A stretch of 64,000 nt of DNA from Chloroflexota bacterium. Its GTDB lineage: Bacteria; Chloroflexota; Anaerolineae; UBA2200. Where the stretch lies: contig JACIWX010000005.1 in NCBI GenBank assembly GCA_014360755.1, positions 141,529 through 205,528 on the forward strand. Reading direction: 5' to 3'. The notes beneath the pieces are model-generated. The model saw only the letters and a list, made by a program, of their open reading frames with translations. It was not told the DNA's origin and made no database searches. Of the stretch, positions 39,172 to 48,325 are shown in pieces; the stretch's first letter is position 1; the number at the start of each line of letters is the position of its first letter. Both the position numbers and the translations under genes were made by a program.

Positions 39172-39302
39172 GAGAGTGTTGAAAAAGTCCTTTCAGTGTC
39201 ATGCTGAGCGAAGTGAAGCATCTCACAGTACTTGGGAAAATACGGCTAAAGTTACGCGAGACCCTTCGCTTTGCTTAGGGTGACAAGATTTTCAACACTC
39301 TC
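39172..39302 (+). mobile_element. foldback MITE-like element, copy 6 (short form)
   Basis: perfect 14-bp TIRs; flanks ATTGCTTG / ATTGCCTG (7/8). Confidence 0.88.
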
Positions 39303-39315
39303 ATTGCCTGGCTAT

Positions 39316-39344
39316 TTGACTGAATTGCCAAAAGATGATATAGT
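39316..39344 (+). promoter_or_regulatory. candidate distal promoter of rho (TTGACT-17-TATAGT)
   Basis: TTGACT 39316-39321, TATAGT 39339-39344, ~390 nt upstream of rho. Confidence 0.5.
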
Positions 39345-39744
39345 AAATCACAACGTTTTGTGTTAACAGAAAACCTATGTAGTGTTCGCTGGATCTCCCC
39401 ACTATGAAGCGAACCTCGTGAATAACAGCGAATTCGTGCTGATTGTATTCAATCTTCATGTTGTGGTTACCCCAATGAGATAGCCGGAGTGTGTTGGATG
39501 GGTTCAACAGGGCTTGTAAGCCCCGATGAAAACTCATTTCGGCCTGATGGAGCGTTCTCAGCCTATGGTTGTTGCTGGTCGCGTTTTGCTGTGCCGTTCT
39601 TTGCCATCTTCTGCCCAAAGCGAGGTGTAGACATATCCAAGGACCTTGCCCTGTGCGTACTGACAAAGGTTTTTGGAATTGCTAAGGGGTTTCTGGCTGT
39701 CGCAAGGTACTGTGGAATGAAGCCCTAATAGCCTATAATCTTCA

Positions 39745-41007
39745 ATGGAGTTTGTGAACGTGAATATTGTCGAGCTTGAAACGAAAACTCTAGACGAGTT
39801 GCAGGAACTAGCCAAAGAATTCGATATTTCCGGCTATAGTCGTCTGAAGAAATCAGACCTGATTTTCCGCTTGCTGCGGGCGAATGCGGAGCGTCAAGGA
39901 TATATCTTTGGCGGTGGAGTGCTGGAAATCATGCCGGATGGCATTGGTTTCCTTCGTGCGCCGAGCCTGTTGCCAGGACCTGATGACGTCTATGTCTCAC
40001 AGTCACAGATTCGCCGCTTTGGCCTGCGCACTGGTGACCTGGTGATTGGACAGGTACGGCCTCCTAAGGAGTCAGAGAAGTACTATAGCCTGCTGCGCGT
40101 GGAAGCGGTGAACGGGTTAGACCCAGAAGCGGCTAAGAACCGTCCCCACTTTGACGATCTGACCCCTATTTTCCCCAACAAGATGTTCAACCTAGAGACA
40201 AGCCCCGACGTTCTCGCTACCCGGTTGATCAACCTGATTGCCCCCATTGGGCGAGGCCAACGTGGTCTGATTGTCTCACCACCTAAAGCAGGCAAGACCA
40301 CTGTGTTGAAGCAAATTGCCAATGCCATCACCCATAATTACAATGATGTCCATCTGATGGTCTGCCTGATCGGTGAGCGTCCGGAGGAAGTTACAGATAT
40401 GGACCGTTCGGTCGAGGCGGAGGTGATTAGTTCTACCTTCGATGAGCCCGTGCAGGCGCACACCCGCGTAGCGGAAATGGCTCTGGAACGCGCGAAACGC
40501 TTGGTGGAATGCGGACGGGATGTCGTGATTCTGTTAGACAGCATCACGCGCCTGGCTCGTGCCTATAACCTGATTGTGCCACCCAGTGGACGCAGCCTGT
40601 CAGGTGGATTGGACCCAGTAGCGTTGTATCCGCCGAAGCACTTTTTCGGTGCCGCGCGTAACTTGGAAGAAGCGGGCAGCCTAACCATTATTGCTACCTG
40701 TTTGGTGGACACGGGTAGCCGCATGGATGATGTCATCTATGAAGAGTTCAAAGGCACAGGCAACATGGAGTTGCACCTCAATCGCAAACTGGCGGAACGC
40801 CGCATCTTCCCTGCCTTTGATATCGAGCGCTCTGGCACCCGCCGCGAAGAACTATTGTTGCCGCCAGATGTCCTGGCCAAAGTGTGGACACTACGGCGCA
40901 TGCTTTCGGCTATTGGTGAGTTGGAAGCGGTGGAGCTCTTGCTCCAGCGCATGGCCAAAACCAAGAGCAATAAGGAATTTCTCGAAACTCTGAACAAGGA
41001 CCTGTGA
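39745..41007 (+). CDS. rho: transcription termination factor Rho
   Basis: LEIMPDGIGFLR; GQRGLIVSPPKAGKTTVLKQIANAI; LIGERPEEVTDMDRSV. Confidence 0.97.
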   Translation: MEFVNVNIVELETKTLDELQELAKEFDISGYSRLKKSDLIFRLLRANAERQGYIFGGGVLEIMPDGIGFLRAPSLLPGPDDVYVSQSQIRRFGLRTGDLVIGQVRPPKESEKYYSLLRVEAVNGLDPEAAKNRPHFDDLTPIFPNKMFNLETSPDVLATRLINLIAPIGRGQRGLIVSPPKAGKTTVLKQIANAITHNYNDVHLMVCLIGERPEEVTDMDRSVEAEVISSTFDEPVQAHTRVAEMALERAKRLVECGRDVVILLDSITRLARAYNLIVPPSGRSLSGGLDPVALYPPKHFFGAARNLEEAGSLTIIATCLVDTGSRMDDVIYEEFKGTGNMELHLNRKLAERRIFPAFDIERSGTRREELLLPPDVLAKVWTLRRMLSAIGELEAVELLLQRMAKTKSNKEFLETLNKDL

Positions 41008-42101
41008 TGACTGCTGACGGTGACCCCGTGAGTAGTTCGAACGAAAGCGATGCCTCACCACCCACAGCCTGGATAAGGCTGAGAATGCTCTGGGGGCAGC
41101 TTTGGCAGACGGGCCTGCTGTCTCGTTTTGTGCTGCATGGTTGTTTCCTCGCCATGCTTTTGGCAGGCATTTGGCTCAGCAGGGCGGTGGTTCTCCCGCA
41201 GAATGTATTTCACCTTCCCACTATCGCCGCACAAACGGCACGCCAAGAAGAAAGCGTGTCCCTGGGTACGGTATCCCCGGGAGGAACCGGCGGGGAAGAG
41301 GCTGATGTTTTGGTCTGTGCCGTCGTGCCACATACCACGATCCCCAGAAGGTATCGCATTGATCCCATTACATACACTGTTGAGGCGGGGGACAATGTTT
41401 CGACCATAGCCGAAAAGTTTGGGGTTAGCGTCGAGACGATTCTTTGGGCCAATGGCAACTTGGAAGACAACCCTGATTATCTCCAAGTTGGAGATATATT
41501 GATTATCTTGCCGGTTTCGGGGGTGTACCACACTGTTGCGAAGGGCGATACGCTGGAAAGCATTGCTCAAAAGTACAAGGTGCGTGTCGAGGACATCACT
41601 AGTTACGAAGGTAACTATCTGCAGGAGCCCTATACGATTACGGTGGGGCAGAAGCTGATTGTACCCGGTGGGCGTAAGCCATACCAAGTGCGGCACGTCG
41701 TCGCCTGGTCAGGACCTATACCTCAAGGTGCCAAGCGCGGCACAGGAGTTTTTGGCTGGCCCGTCAGCGGCTACATTACGCAACGGTATAGCGAGGTGCA
41801 TCCCGCGGTAGATATTGGGGTGCCAGAAGGGACACCGGTGAAAGCGGCTGATTCTGGCTACGTAGCGGTTGTTGGCCGCAGTGACACGGGCTATGGCCGC
41901 TATGTATTGATTGACCATGGAAACGGCTTTCAGACCGTTTATGCACACTTGAGCGTGATTTACGTAGAAGTAGGGCAATCCGTTGGCAAGGGACAAACCA
42001 TTGGCCTCTCTGGCAACACCGGCAAATCTACGGGGCCTCACTTGCACTTTGAGATCAAGCTGAACGGTGTGCGCAGAAACCCCTTTATTTACTTAAAGTA
42101 A
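41004..42101 (+). CDS. LysM-domain M23 peptidase
   Basis: one TM, two LysM repeats (YTVEAGDNVSTIAEKFGVSVETILWAN; HTVAKGDTLESIAQKYKVRVEDI), M23 AVDIGVPEGTPVKA...GPHLHFEIKLNG. Confidence 0.92.
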   Translation: MMTADGDPVSSSNESDASPPTAWIRLRMLWGQLWQTGLLSRFVLHGCFLAMLLAGIWLSRAVVLPQNVFHLPTIAAQTARQEESVSLGTVSPGGTGGEEADVLVCAVVPHTTIPRRYRIDPITYTVEAGDNVSTIAEKFGVSVETILWANGNLEDNPDYLQVGDILIILPVSGVYHTVAKGDTLESIAQKYKVRVEDITSYEGNYLQEPYTITVGQKLIVPGGRKPYQVRHVVAWSGPIPQGAKRGTGVFGWPVSGYITQRYSEVHPAVDIGVPEGTPVKAADSGYVAVVGRSDTGYGRYVLIDHGNGFQTVYAHLSVIYVEVGQSVGKGQTIGLSGNTGKSTGPHLHFEIKLNGVRRNPFIYLK

Positions 42102-42110
42102 CGCTAGGCC

Positions 42111-42611
42111 TCAAGGTGCCTGCTTTTTGCCCTCGTTGGGCTTGATTGCTCCACACCAGCGGCAACGGTCATCCCAGGCAGCACTGGGCTGGCCACAGGC
42201 AGTACAGCGCCAACGTTGTTCTTGTTCCTGCAGCCATTCATCCGTATGGCCAGCCTGGATAGTAAGCAAGTTGGCATACACATCCTCGCCACGGCCAGCA
42301 TAAGAGTTGGCTATGCGGGCATACTTCTCACAGGTCCTATGCGCCCATTGGGCGCATTCATAACAAAAGTTATACCCGTGAGTACGTAGACAGGCTACAA
42401 TAGGGCAGTTATAGCCCCAACAGGACTCGGTAAGCACCTGACAGCCCTCACAGCGTACCTGCTCTGGCTGGCAGTTGTATTTTGCCGCGAGCAATTCTTG
42501 GAACTGCCGGCCATCCTGGTAGGCGCGGTAAATTGTGCAGGCCCCGCAGTAAAGGCCACATCGCCCAATCAAACGGGAATTTGGCATGTAGTACTTCCTC
42601 CACTGAGTCAT
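42111..42611 (-). CDS. DUF3795-like Cys-rich protein with C-terminal zinc ribbon
   Basis: GRCGLYCGACTIYRA...CEGCQ...RCTACGQPSAAWDDRCRWCGA. Confidence 0.65.
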   Translation of the reverse strand: MTQWRKYYMPNSRLIGRCGLYCGACTIYRAYQDGRQFQELLAAKYNCQPEQVRCEGCQVLTESCWGYNCPIVACLRTHGYNFCYECAQWAHRTCEKYARIANSYAGRGEDVYANLLTIQAGHTDEWLQEQEQRWRCTACGQPSAAWDDRCRWCGAIKPNEGKKQAP

Positions 42612-42774
42612 GATGCTAACTGGTTGATCGGTGTAATGGTAGCAAACCTTGGCTACTTCGGCAAGTCTTGACTCAGGCAGGATGAATGTGGTAAACTGCA
42701 TACTGCAAGTTATAGGTATCGGCGCATTTCAGTATGCGTAACAGTGCTTTGCTAGGCCAGGTGGGAGGTGTGTG

Positions 42775-43107
42775 ATGAAACTAATTATGGCCATCATACA
42801 AGATGTAGATTCAAGGGGGCTGCTGGACGCTCTGATGGCTGAAGGGTACCGTGCGACGAAGATCAGCACAACAGGGGGCTTCCTGGTGCGCGGCAATGCG
42901 ACGATCCTGATTGGCATCCCAGATGATCGGGTGGAGGATGTCTTGGGCATTTTACGCAAACACTGTCATGCCCGGCGTGAATTTGTGTCCCCTGTCATGC
43001 CCCTCAGTGAGGCTGCGGCAGCACGACAATGGGTGCAGCCCTTGGAGGTGGAAGTAGGAGGAGCCACCGTATTTGTGCTGAACGTAGAGCGTTTCGAGCA
43101 GTTGTGA
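42775..43107 (+). CDS. cyclic-di-AMP receptor-like (PF06153 type) protein
   Basis: KLIMAIIQDVDSRGLLDALMAEGYRATKISTTGGFLVRGNATILIGIPDDRVEDVL. Confidence 0.85.
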   Translation: MKLIMAIIQDVDSRGLLDALMAEGYRATKISTTGGFLVRGNATILIGIPDDRVEDVLGILRKHCHARREFVSPVMPLSEAAAARQWVQPLEVEVGGATVFVLNVERFEQL

Positions 43108-43142
43108 TTCCTACATGCCAAGCCTCCCCGCGATAGAATCCC

Positions 43143-45011
43143 GTGAAGAGCGTGTCTGTCTTGCCTGAATGCCCTAGCCACTGGATCAGGCAGCATTGGA
43201 CCGACCTAGCATTGTTTGGCCTCCTGCCTGGCGCGTTCCTCCTGCGGATATATGGCTTAGACTGGGATCATGGTTTCTTCTTCCATCCGGATGAGCGCCA
43301 GATTTTGATGGTTGTCGCTGGCTTATCATGGCCACGAGATCCTCTCACATTGTTGACTCCTCATAGTCCCCTGAACCCTCATTTCTTTGCCTATGGTTCT
43401 TTTCCAATATATCTGCTGCGCTTGCTCTCTTCGTTACTGGCGGTTTGGCGTGCAGAGTGGGCTTCTATGGGCCGCTTCTATCTGTTAGGTCGCCTCCTTT
43501 CCGCGTTCTTTGACACGCTTACCGTATGGAGTACCTACTTGTTAGCGCGCAAGGTACATGGTCGGTTTGCAGCTATTCTAGCCGCTACTTTTGTCATTTT
43601 CACTGTCTTGCATATCCAACAAGCCCACTTCTATACGGTAGATACCCTTCTTACGGTGCTGGTCGTCCTGGCTGTCCACAAAGCCGTGGATGTTGCGCGA
43701 GGTGGGAGACTCCGTGATGGGTTGATGCTTGGCGTGATTTTCGGTATGGCTCTGGCGACAAAGGTCAGCGCGTTGCCACTGATCGCAGTAGTGATAGCAG
43801 CGTGGTTAGCATTTGGCTGGCCCCAGCCGAGAAAGGGGGAGAAGGTATGGCTTCGGTTGCGATCGGCATGGCATCAAGTGCAGAGTAAAGCATTGCGCAC
43901 CCTCGGGATGGCTGCAGGGTGCTTTGTCCTATTGCAGCCTTATGCTGTGATAGATGGATACCATTTTGCCCTGGGAGTAGGACAGGAGATCGCGATGGCG
44001 CGCGGGTGGTTCGACTTTCCCTACACACGCCAGTATATTGGCACCGTTCCCTATCTCTATCATGCGAGGCAGATCTTGTTGTTTGCGATGGGCTTACCGC
44101 TGGGGTGCCTGGGCTTCAGCGGCTTATTGTGGCTGTTTCTCCGCCAATGGCGGCATTTTTCTCGCGACGAAGCCGTTCTGATGGTTTGGCCCGTGCTCTA
44201 TATGGCAGTGAATGGAGGATCACATGCCAAGTTCATCCGTTATGCACTGCCCATTTTGCCATTCCTCTCCCTAGCCGCGGCAGCGATGTGGGTGAAAACT
44301 TGGGATATGCTGGGGAAAGCCCGCCGCAATCAGGGACGGTGCCCTGCATTGTTGATGAGATGGGCATGGGGGCTATTGCTCTGTGGAGTTTTGCTAGCTA
44401 CCCTATTCTATGCCATCGCGTTTCTGAATGTTTATCGGCAGGTGCATCCCTGGATACAGGCGACAGCATGGCTTTGCCAGCATGCCCCGGCAGGGAGCTC
44501 GATACTGACGGAGTACTGGGATGATCCCCTGCCCGTGCAAGGAGGGATTTCGCGTGGGGGATGTCCGAAGGAATACGTTTTCATCACAATAGACATGTAC
44601 GCCGTAGATACGGAAGCGCGATTGGAGAATTTGCTCGATAGCATTGAGGCTAGCAATTACATTGTACTCTCCAGCCAGAGGCTTTATGCGCCTATCTCAC
44701 GCCTGTCCGAATGCTATCCGATAGCCAGCCGTTATTATCAGCGCTTGTTCGCTGAAGAACTCGGTTTTCAGTTGGTGGCGGCACCGGCGGTATATCCACA
44801 ATGGCTGGGCATCACCTTGTTGGATAACCCACGCCATGGCTTGCCGTTGCCTTCACCCCTGCTCCTCGTGGCAAGCCAGCCCAAGGGTTTGGTTCTCCAC
44901 CTGGGCCAGGCTGATGAGAGTTTTACCGTGTACGATCATCCCCAACCCCTGATCTTTGCCAAGGTTACACGCCTGTCACGTGAGGAACTGCGGACACTGC
45001 TTGTGCCCTGA
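43143..45011 (+). CDS. GT39/PMT-like polytopic glycosyltransferase
   Basis: GFFFHPDERQILMV...SPLNPHFFAYGSFPIYL...LHIQQAHFYTVDTLLT; C-terminal ADESFTVYDHPQPLIF. Confidence 0.8.
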   Translation: MKSVSVLPECPSHWIRQHWTDLALFGLLPGAFLLRIYGLDWDHGFFFHPDERQILMVVAGLSWPRDPLTLLTPHSPLNPHFFAYGSFPIYLLRLLSSLLAVWRAEWASMGRFYLLGRLLSAFFDTLTVWSTYLLARKVHGRFAAILAATFVIFTVLHIQQAHFYTVDTLLTVLVVLAVHKAVDVARGGRLRDGLMLGVIFGMALATKVSALPLIAVVIAAWLAFGWPQPRKGEKVWLRLRSAWHQVQSKALRTLGMAAGCFVLLQPYAVIDGYHFALGVGQEIAMARGWFDFPYTRQYIGTVPYLYHARQILLFAMGLPLGCLGFSGLLWLFLRQWRHFSRDEAVLMVWPVLYMAVNGGSHAKFIRYALPILPFLSLAAAAMWVKTWDMLGKARRNQGRCPALLMRWAWGLLLCGVLLATLFYAIAFLNVYRQVHPWIQATAWLCQHAPAGSSILTEYWDDPLPVQGGISRGGCPKEYVFITIDMYAVDTEARLENLLDSIEASNYIVLSSQRLYAPISRLSECYPIASRYYQRLFAEELGFQLVAAPAVYPQWLGITLLDNPRHGLPLPSPLLLVASQPKGLVLHLGQADESFTVYDHPQPLIFAKVTRLSREELRTLLVP

Positions 45012-45093
45012 GGTTACTCGTTCTGTGCTAAGAGCGCATCTGAGGGTTGGGCATAGCGTACCCAGTTGGGATACTCCCTGTGTTTGGGTCCAC

Positions 45094-45122
45094 TTGTCAA
45101 TACTCTAGCCGTGGGTTATAAT
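45094..45122 (+). promoter_or_regulatory. promoter TTGTCA-17-TATAAT directly upstream of the ATG at 45131
   Basis: TTGTCA 45094-45099, TATAAT 45117-45122. Confidence 0.7.
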
Positions 45123-45130
45123 TGCCGACG

Positions 45131-46132
45131 ATGAAAAAATGGCGTCCATGGATTGGTATTCTCATTAGCATAGTGTGTCTCTATCTCGTCGCCAGAGGCC
45201 TGGATTTTGGCAGCCTGCTGACGGCACTCAGCCAAGTGCATTATGTGCTTCTTTTACCTGTCATTGGATTGCTCGTCTTCATTTTCCTGGCGCGAGCCTT
45301 GCGCTGGCGGGCATTGTTTCATACGCATGCGAGGTTGCGCATTGGCCGGCTGTTCAACTGGGTCAATATTGGCTATCTGATCAATCACGTGTCTCCGCTG
45401 CGCCTTGGAGATCTACTGAGGGCTTACTTGCTTGCTCAGTTAGAATCACTGAGCCCTGTGCAGGCGCTGGCTACCGTGGTTGTAGAACGGGTTGCCGATA
45501 CATTGACCATCTTGGTTCTGCTGCTCTGTCTGTTCCCCTTCCTCTCGTTGCCCGATGCTTTTCTACGTCCTGCTTTTGGCATCGGCGTCTTGACCACAGC
45601 AGCCGTGATTTTCTTCTTTTTCTTAGCGGTGCAACGGGAACGCAGTCTAGCACTCTACGATAGGTTCGTAAGCCGGGTTGGTTTTTTGGATCGAACATGG
45701 GTGCGACGAAGTGTTGTCTCAGCAATGGATGGTTTGTCGGCGCTGGGTTCACTTCGCGGGGCAGTGGAAGTATTGGCGTGGTCGCTGGTTATCTGGATCA
45801 GTACAGCGGTCGAGTTCTACGCTGTGATGCGGATTAGTGGCTTGCGGCTGCCTTTCGCAGCCGCGTTGGCTGTGCTATGCTTTACGTCACTGGGCATGGT
45901 GGTGCCTTCTTCGCCCGGGTATATAGGCGTCTTTGAGTACATTACTGTGGTTGCTCTCTCGCTGTTTGGGGTAGATAAGGAGAGCGCGCTAGGCTATGCG
46001 CTGGTGCTCCATGCGCTGAGCTATCTCATCGTGGCAGTGTTAGGGCTTGTTGCGATTTGGATAGAGGGCTATTCCTACTCGCGCCTGCGCGAGACACTTA
46101 GCCAGGTGGGGTCTCATCAAATGTTCACATAA
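45131..46132 (+). CDS. UPF0104/AglD-like (LPG synthase TM region) membrane protein
   Basis: YLINHVSPLRLGDLLRAYLLAQLESLSPVQALATVVVERVADTLTILVLL; GMVVPSSPGYIGVFEYI. Confidence 0.88.
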   Translation: MKKWRPWIGILISIVCLYLVARGLDFGSLLTALSQVHYVLLLPVIGLLVFIFLARALRWRALFHTHARLRIGRLFNWVNIGYLINHVSPLRLGDLLRAYLLAQLESLSPVQALATVVVERVADTLTILVLLLCLFPFLSLPDAFLRPAFGIGVLTTAAVIFFFFLAVQRERSLALYDRFVSRVGFLDRTWVRRSVVSAMDGLSALGSLRGAVEVLAWSLVIWISTAVEFYAVMRISGLRLPFAAALAVLCFTSLGMVVPSSPGYIGVFEYITVVALSLFGVDKESALGYALVLHALSYLIVAVLGLVAIWIEGYSYSRLRETLSQVGSHQMFT

Positions 46133-46165
46133 TGCAAATTCTATGCTGCTGGAGGAACATGGCTA

Positions 46166-47311
46166 GTGAAAATACTCGTCATATTAACATACTACTACCC
46201 TCATTGGACGGGCTTAACGGCTTATGCCAGACGGTTGTCGGAAGGCTTGGCTCGTCGAGGTCATCAGGTTACTGTGCTGACCTCGCGCTATTGGCGCACT
46301 CTTGCCAAAGAAGAAGTACACAAGGGTGTGCGCATTGTACGTCTTGAACCTTTGATGCGTATCAGCCGAGGCTTGGTGATGCCCGGCTTTCCTTTTGCGG
46401 CCTATCGTCTCATTAACGAACATGACGTAGTACAAGTCCATATCCCCATCCTAGAATCCCCGCTGGTTACTGCTCTGGCGAAGCGAGCAGGGAAGAAGGT
46501 ATTGATTACCCATCACGGGGATTTGGTGATGCCTTCAAAACCATTTGATCAGTTTGTTGAGATGACTGTCACCTGGCTGATGCGCCAGGCTCTGAAGAGT
46601 GCAGCGCGGATAACGATACACACTAGGGACTATGCAGACAATTCACCCTTCCTCAGGCCGTTCCGAGAGAAGCTGGTACCAATCCTGCCCCCTGTGGAAA
46701 TTCCTCAGCCGATTCCTGAGCAGGTTGTGGCTTGGCGTCGTGAATTGCAGCTCGATAAAGCCAAGCTGGTTGGCTTTGCAGGGCGTTTTGTCGAGGAAAA
46801 GGGGTTCGATTTCTTGCTGAAGGCGATACCGTACGTGTTGGAACAGATACCCAATGCCAGGTTTGTCTATGCAGGAGAAGTGAACGTAGTCTATGAGTCT
46901 TTCTTTGAACAATGGCGCCATCTGGTAGAGCGATGGAAGGACTATATCGTCATGTTAGGCTTGCTCGATGACGCCCAGAAGGTGGCCAATTTTTACGCTA
47001 TGTGTGATGTCCTGGCTTTACCAAGTCGTACAGATTGTTTCCCCATGGTACAGGTGGAGGCGATGCTCTGCGGTACACCGACCGTGGCGACAGACATCCC
47101 GGGATTGCGGGTGCCCATTCAGCTGACGAAAATGGGGCGCTTGGTACGCCCGCAGGATGAACGTGCTCTGGCTGAGGGGATTGTCGAGGTATTGAATAAT
47201 CGCGAGCGGTACATCAAGAGCCGCGAGGAGATCGCTGCTGTTTTTGACCTGGAGAAGACGATTGACGAATATGAGCGGTTGTTTCAGAGCCTAGTTCAGT
47301 CGGCTGATTGA
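46166..47311 (+). CDS. GT4 family glycosyltransferase
   Basis: YYYPHWTGLTAYARRLSEGLARRGHQVTVLT; VGFAGRFVEEKGFDFLLKAIP. Confidence 0.92.
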   Translation: MKILVILTYYYPHWTGLTAYARRLSEGLARRGHQVTVLTSRYWRTLAKEEVHKGVRIVRLEPLMRISRGLVMPGFPFAAYRLINEHDVVQVHIPILESPLVTALAKRAGKKVLITHHGDLVMPSKPFDQFVEMTVTWLMRQALKSAARITIHTRDYADNSPFLRPFREKLVPILPPVEIPQPIPEQVVAWRRELQLDKAKLVGFAGRFVEEKGFDFLLKAIPYVLEQIPNARFVYAGEVNVVYESFFEQWRHLVERWKDYIVMLGLLDDAQKVANFYAMCDVLALPSRTDCFPMVQVEAMLCGTPTVATDIPGLRVPIQLTKMGRLVRPQDERALAEGIVEVLNNRERYIKSREEIAAVFDLEKTIDEYERLFQSLVQSAD

Positions 47312-48177
47312 GGCGATGGCGTTGGACCCGATGTCAACCAGTAGGGATTCTGAGCGTAGAGCAATCCCAGGTGGCGATGTGCGGGACAGGGTGTGATTTT
47401 GACCACCTGAAAACCGCGATTTGTGAGAAATCGAACTAGGTCCTGATGTGAAAAACCGCTGGTTCCCTCATGATATTCTAGGCAAAGATGGCGGATGCGC
47501 TGTAGGGTTTCGGGTTTTGTTTGAAAGAGAATCTCGTATTCTGCGCCTTCACAATCCATCTTTAGGTAGTCGCACTTTGACAGTTGCAACGCAGCGAACA
47601 ATTGGTCGAGAGTGATGCCCGGCACCTCGATGCACTCTCCTGACATCCCATTCTGGGGAGCAGCAGTGCTATGTGCGACGGCTTCTGAAGCGATGTGGAA
47701 GCGTGCTGGGCCTGTATGAGCGCACAGAGCATAGGGGAAAGCACGGACATTTTCAACCTGGTTCAGGCGAAGGTTTTCTTGTAGCAGGGCGAAGGATTGT
47801 GGGAATGGTTCGTAGGCATAGATCGTGGCGGAAGGATGCTCTTTGGCAACATGGATGGCGAAATCACCCAACCCTGCGCCGATGTCTATGATGGTCCAGT
47901 TATTCCCTATTTCGAGGCTGGCTTTCTCGTACTGGCGGTCGAGGCAAATCTCTTTGATAATCCAGATGTCCATGCGAGTGCGTACCTTAAAACGGCAACC
48001 ATTCCGCAGTGCGATAACGAATGGCTGCGCGGGGGGCAACCCGAGGAACGCCGCGATCATCCTGGGCCAGTTCTCTATCCCGAACAAAAGGGTGGGGATA
48101 GAGGATAAATAATACCGCCAGCGAGAGAGCAACAACCTATAATCTCCGTGCATGGAATCACGCATGGTGGTTATCAC
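47296..48177 (-). CDS. FkbM family methyltransferase
   Basis: WTIIDIGAGLGDFAIHVAKEHPSATIYAYEPFPQSFALLQENLRLN; YLKMDCEGAEYEIL. Confidence 0.88.
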   Translation of the reverse strand: MITTMRDSMHGDYRLLLSRWRYYLSSIPTLLFGIENWPRMIAAFLGLPPAQPFVIALRNGCRFKVRTRMDIWIIKEICLDRQYEKASLEIGNNWTIIDIGAGLGDFAIHVAKEHPSATIYAYEPFPQSFALLQENLRLNQVENVRAFPYALCAHTGPARFHIASEAVAHSTAAPQNGMSGECIEVPGITLDQLFAALQLSKCDYLKMDCEGAEYEILFQTKPETLQRIRHLCLEYHEGTSGFSHQDLVRFLTNRGFQVVKITPCPAHRHLGLLYAQNPYWLTSGPTPSPQSAD

Positions 48178-48256
48178 TCGAGCGTAGGAAAACGCGAAGC
48201 ACCCCGTCTGTATTTTTGGTTACCGAGGACGTCATAACGCAATTATGGGGTGACCG

Positions 48257-48291
48257 TGCAATTTTGTCAATTGCATAGAGCAAAGTAGAAT
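48257..48291 (+). promoter_or_regulatory. palindrome TGCAATT-5-AATTGCA overlapping a candidate -35 (TTGTCA-16-TAGAAT)
   Basis: palindrome 48257-48275; TTGTCA 48264-48269; TAGAAT 48286-48291. Confidence 0.45.
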
Positions 48292-48325
48292 GGATAAACG
48301 GCATGAATGACTTGGAGGTCATGGA

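Noticed and set aside
7715-39302. MITE copies read as a CRISPR-like or REP array
   Set aside because: Copies are kilobases apart, have TIRs and TSDs, and no regular spacers; a mobile foldback element fits better.
39489-39728. 79-aa ORF upstream of rho
   Set aside because: No SD or recognisable family; Cys/Trp/Phe-rich composition looks like translated leader sequence.
42698-42737. GCATACTG...CAGTATGC inverted repeat between divergent genes
   Set aside because: Only 8 bp with a 24-nt spacer; too weak to call an operator without comparative data.
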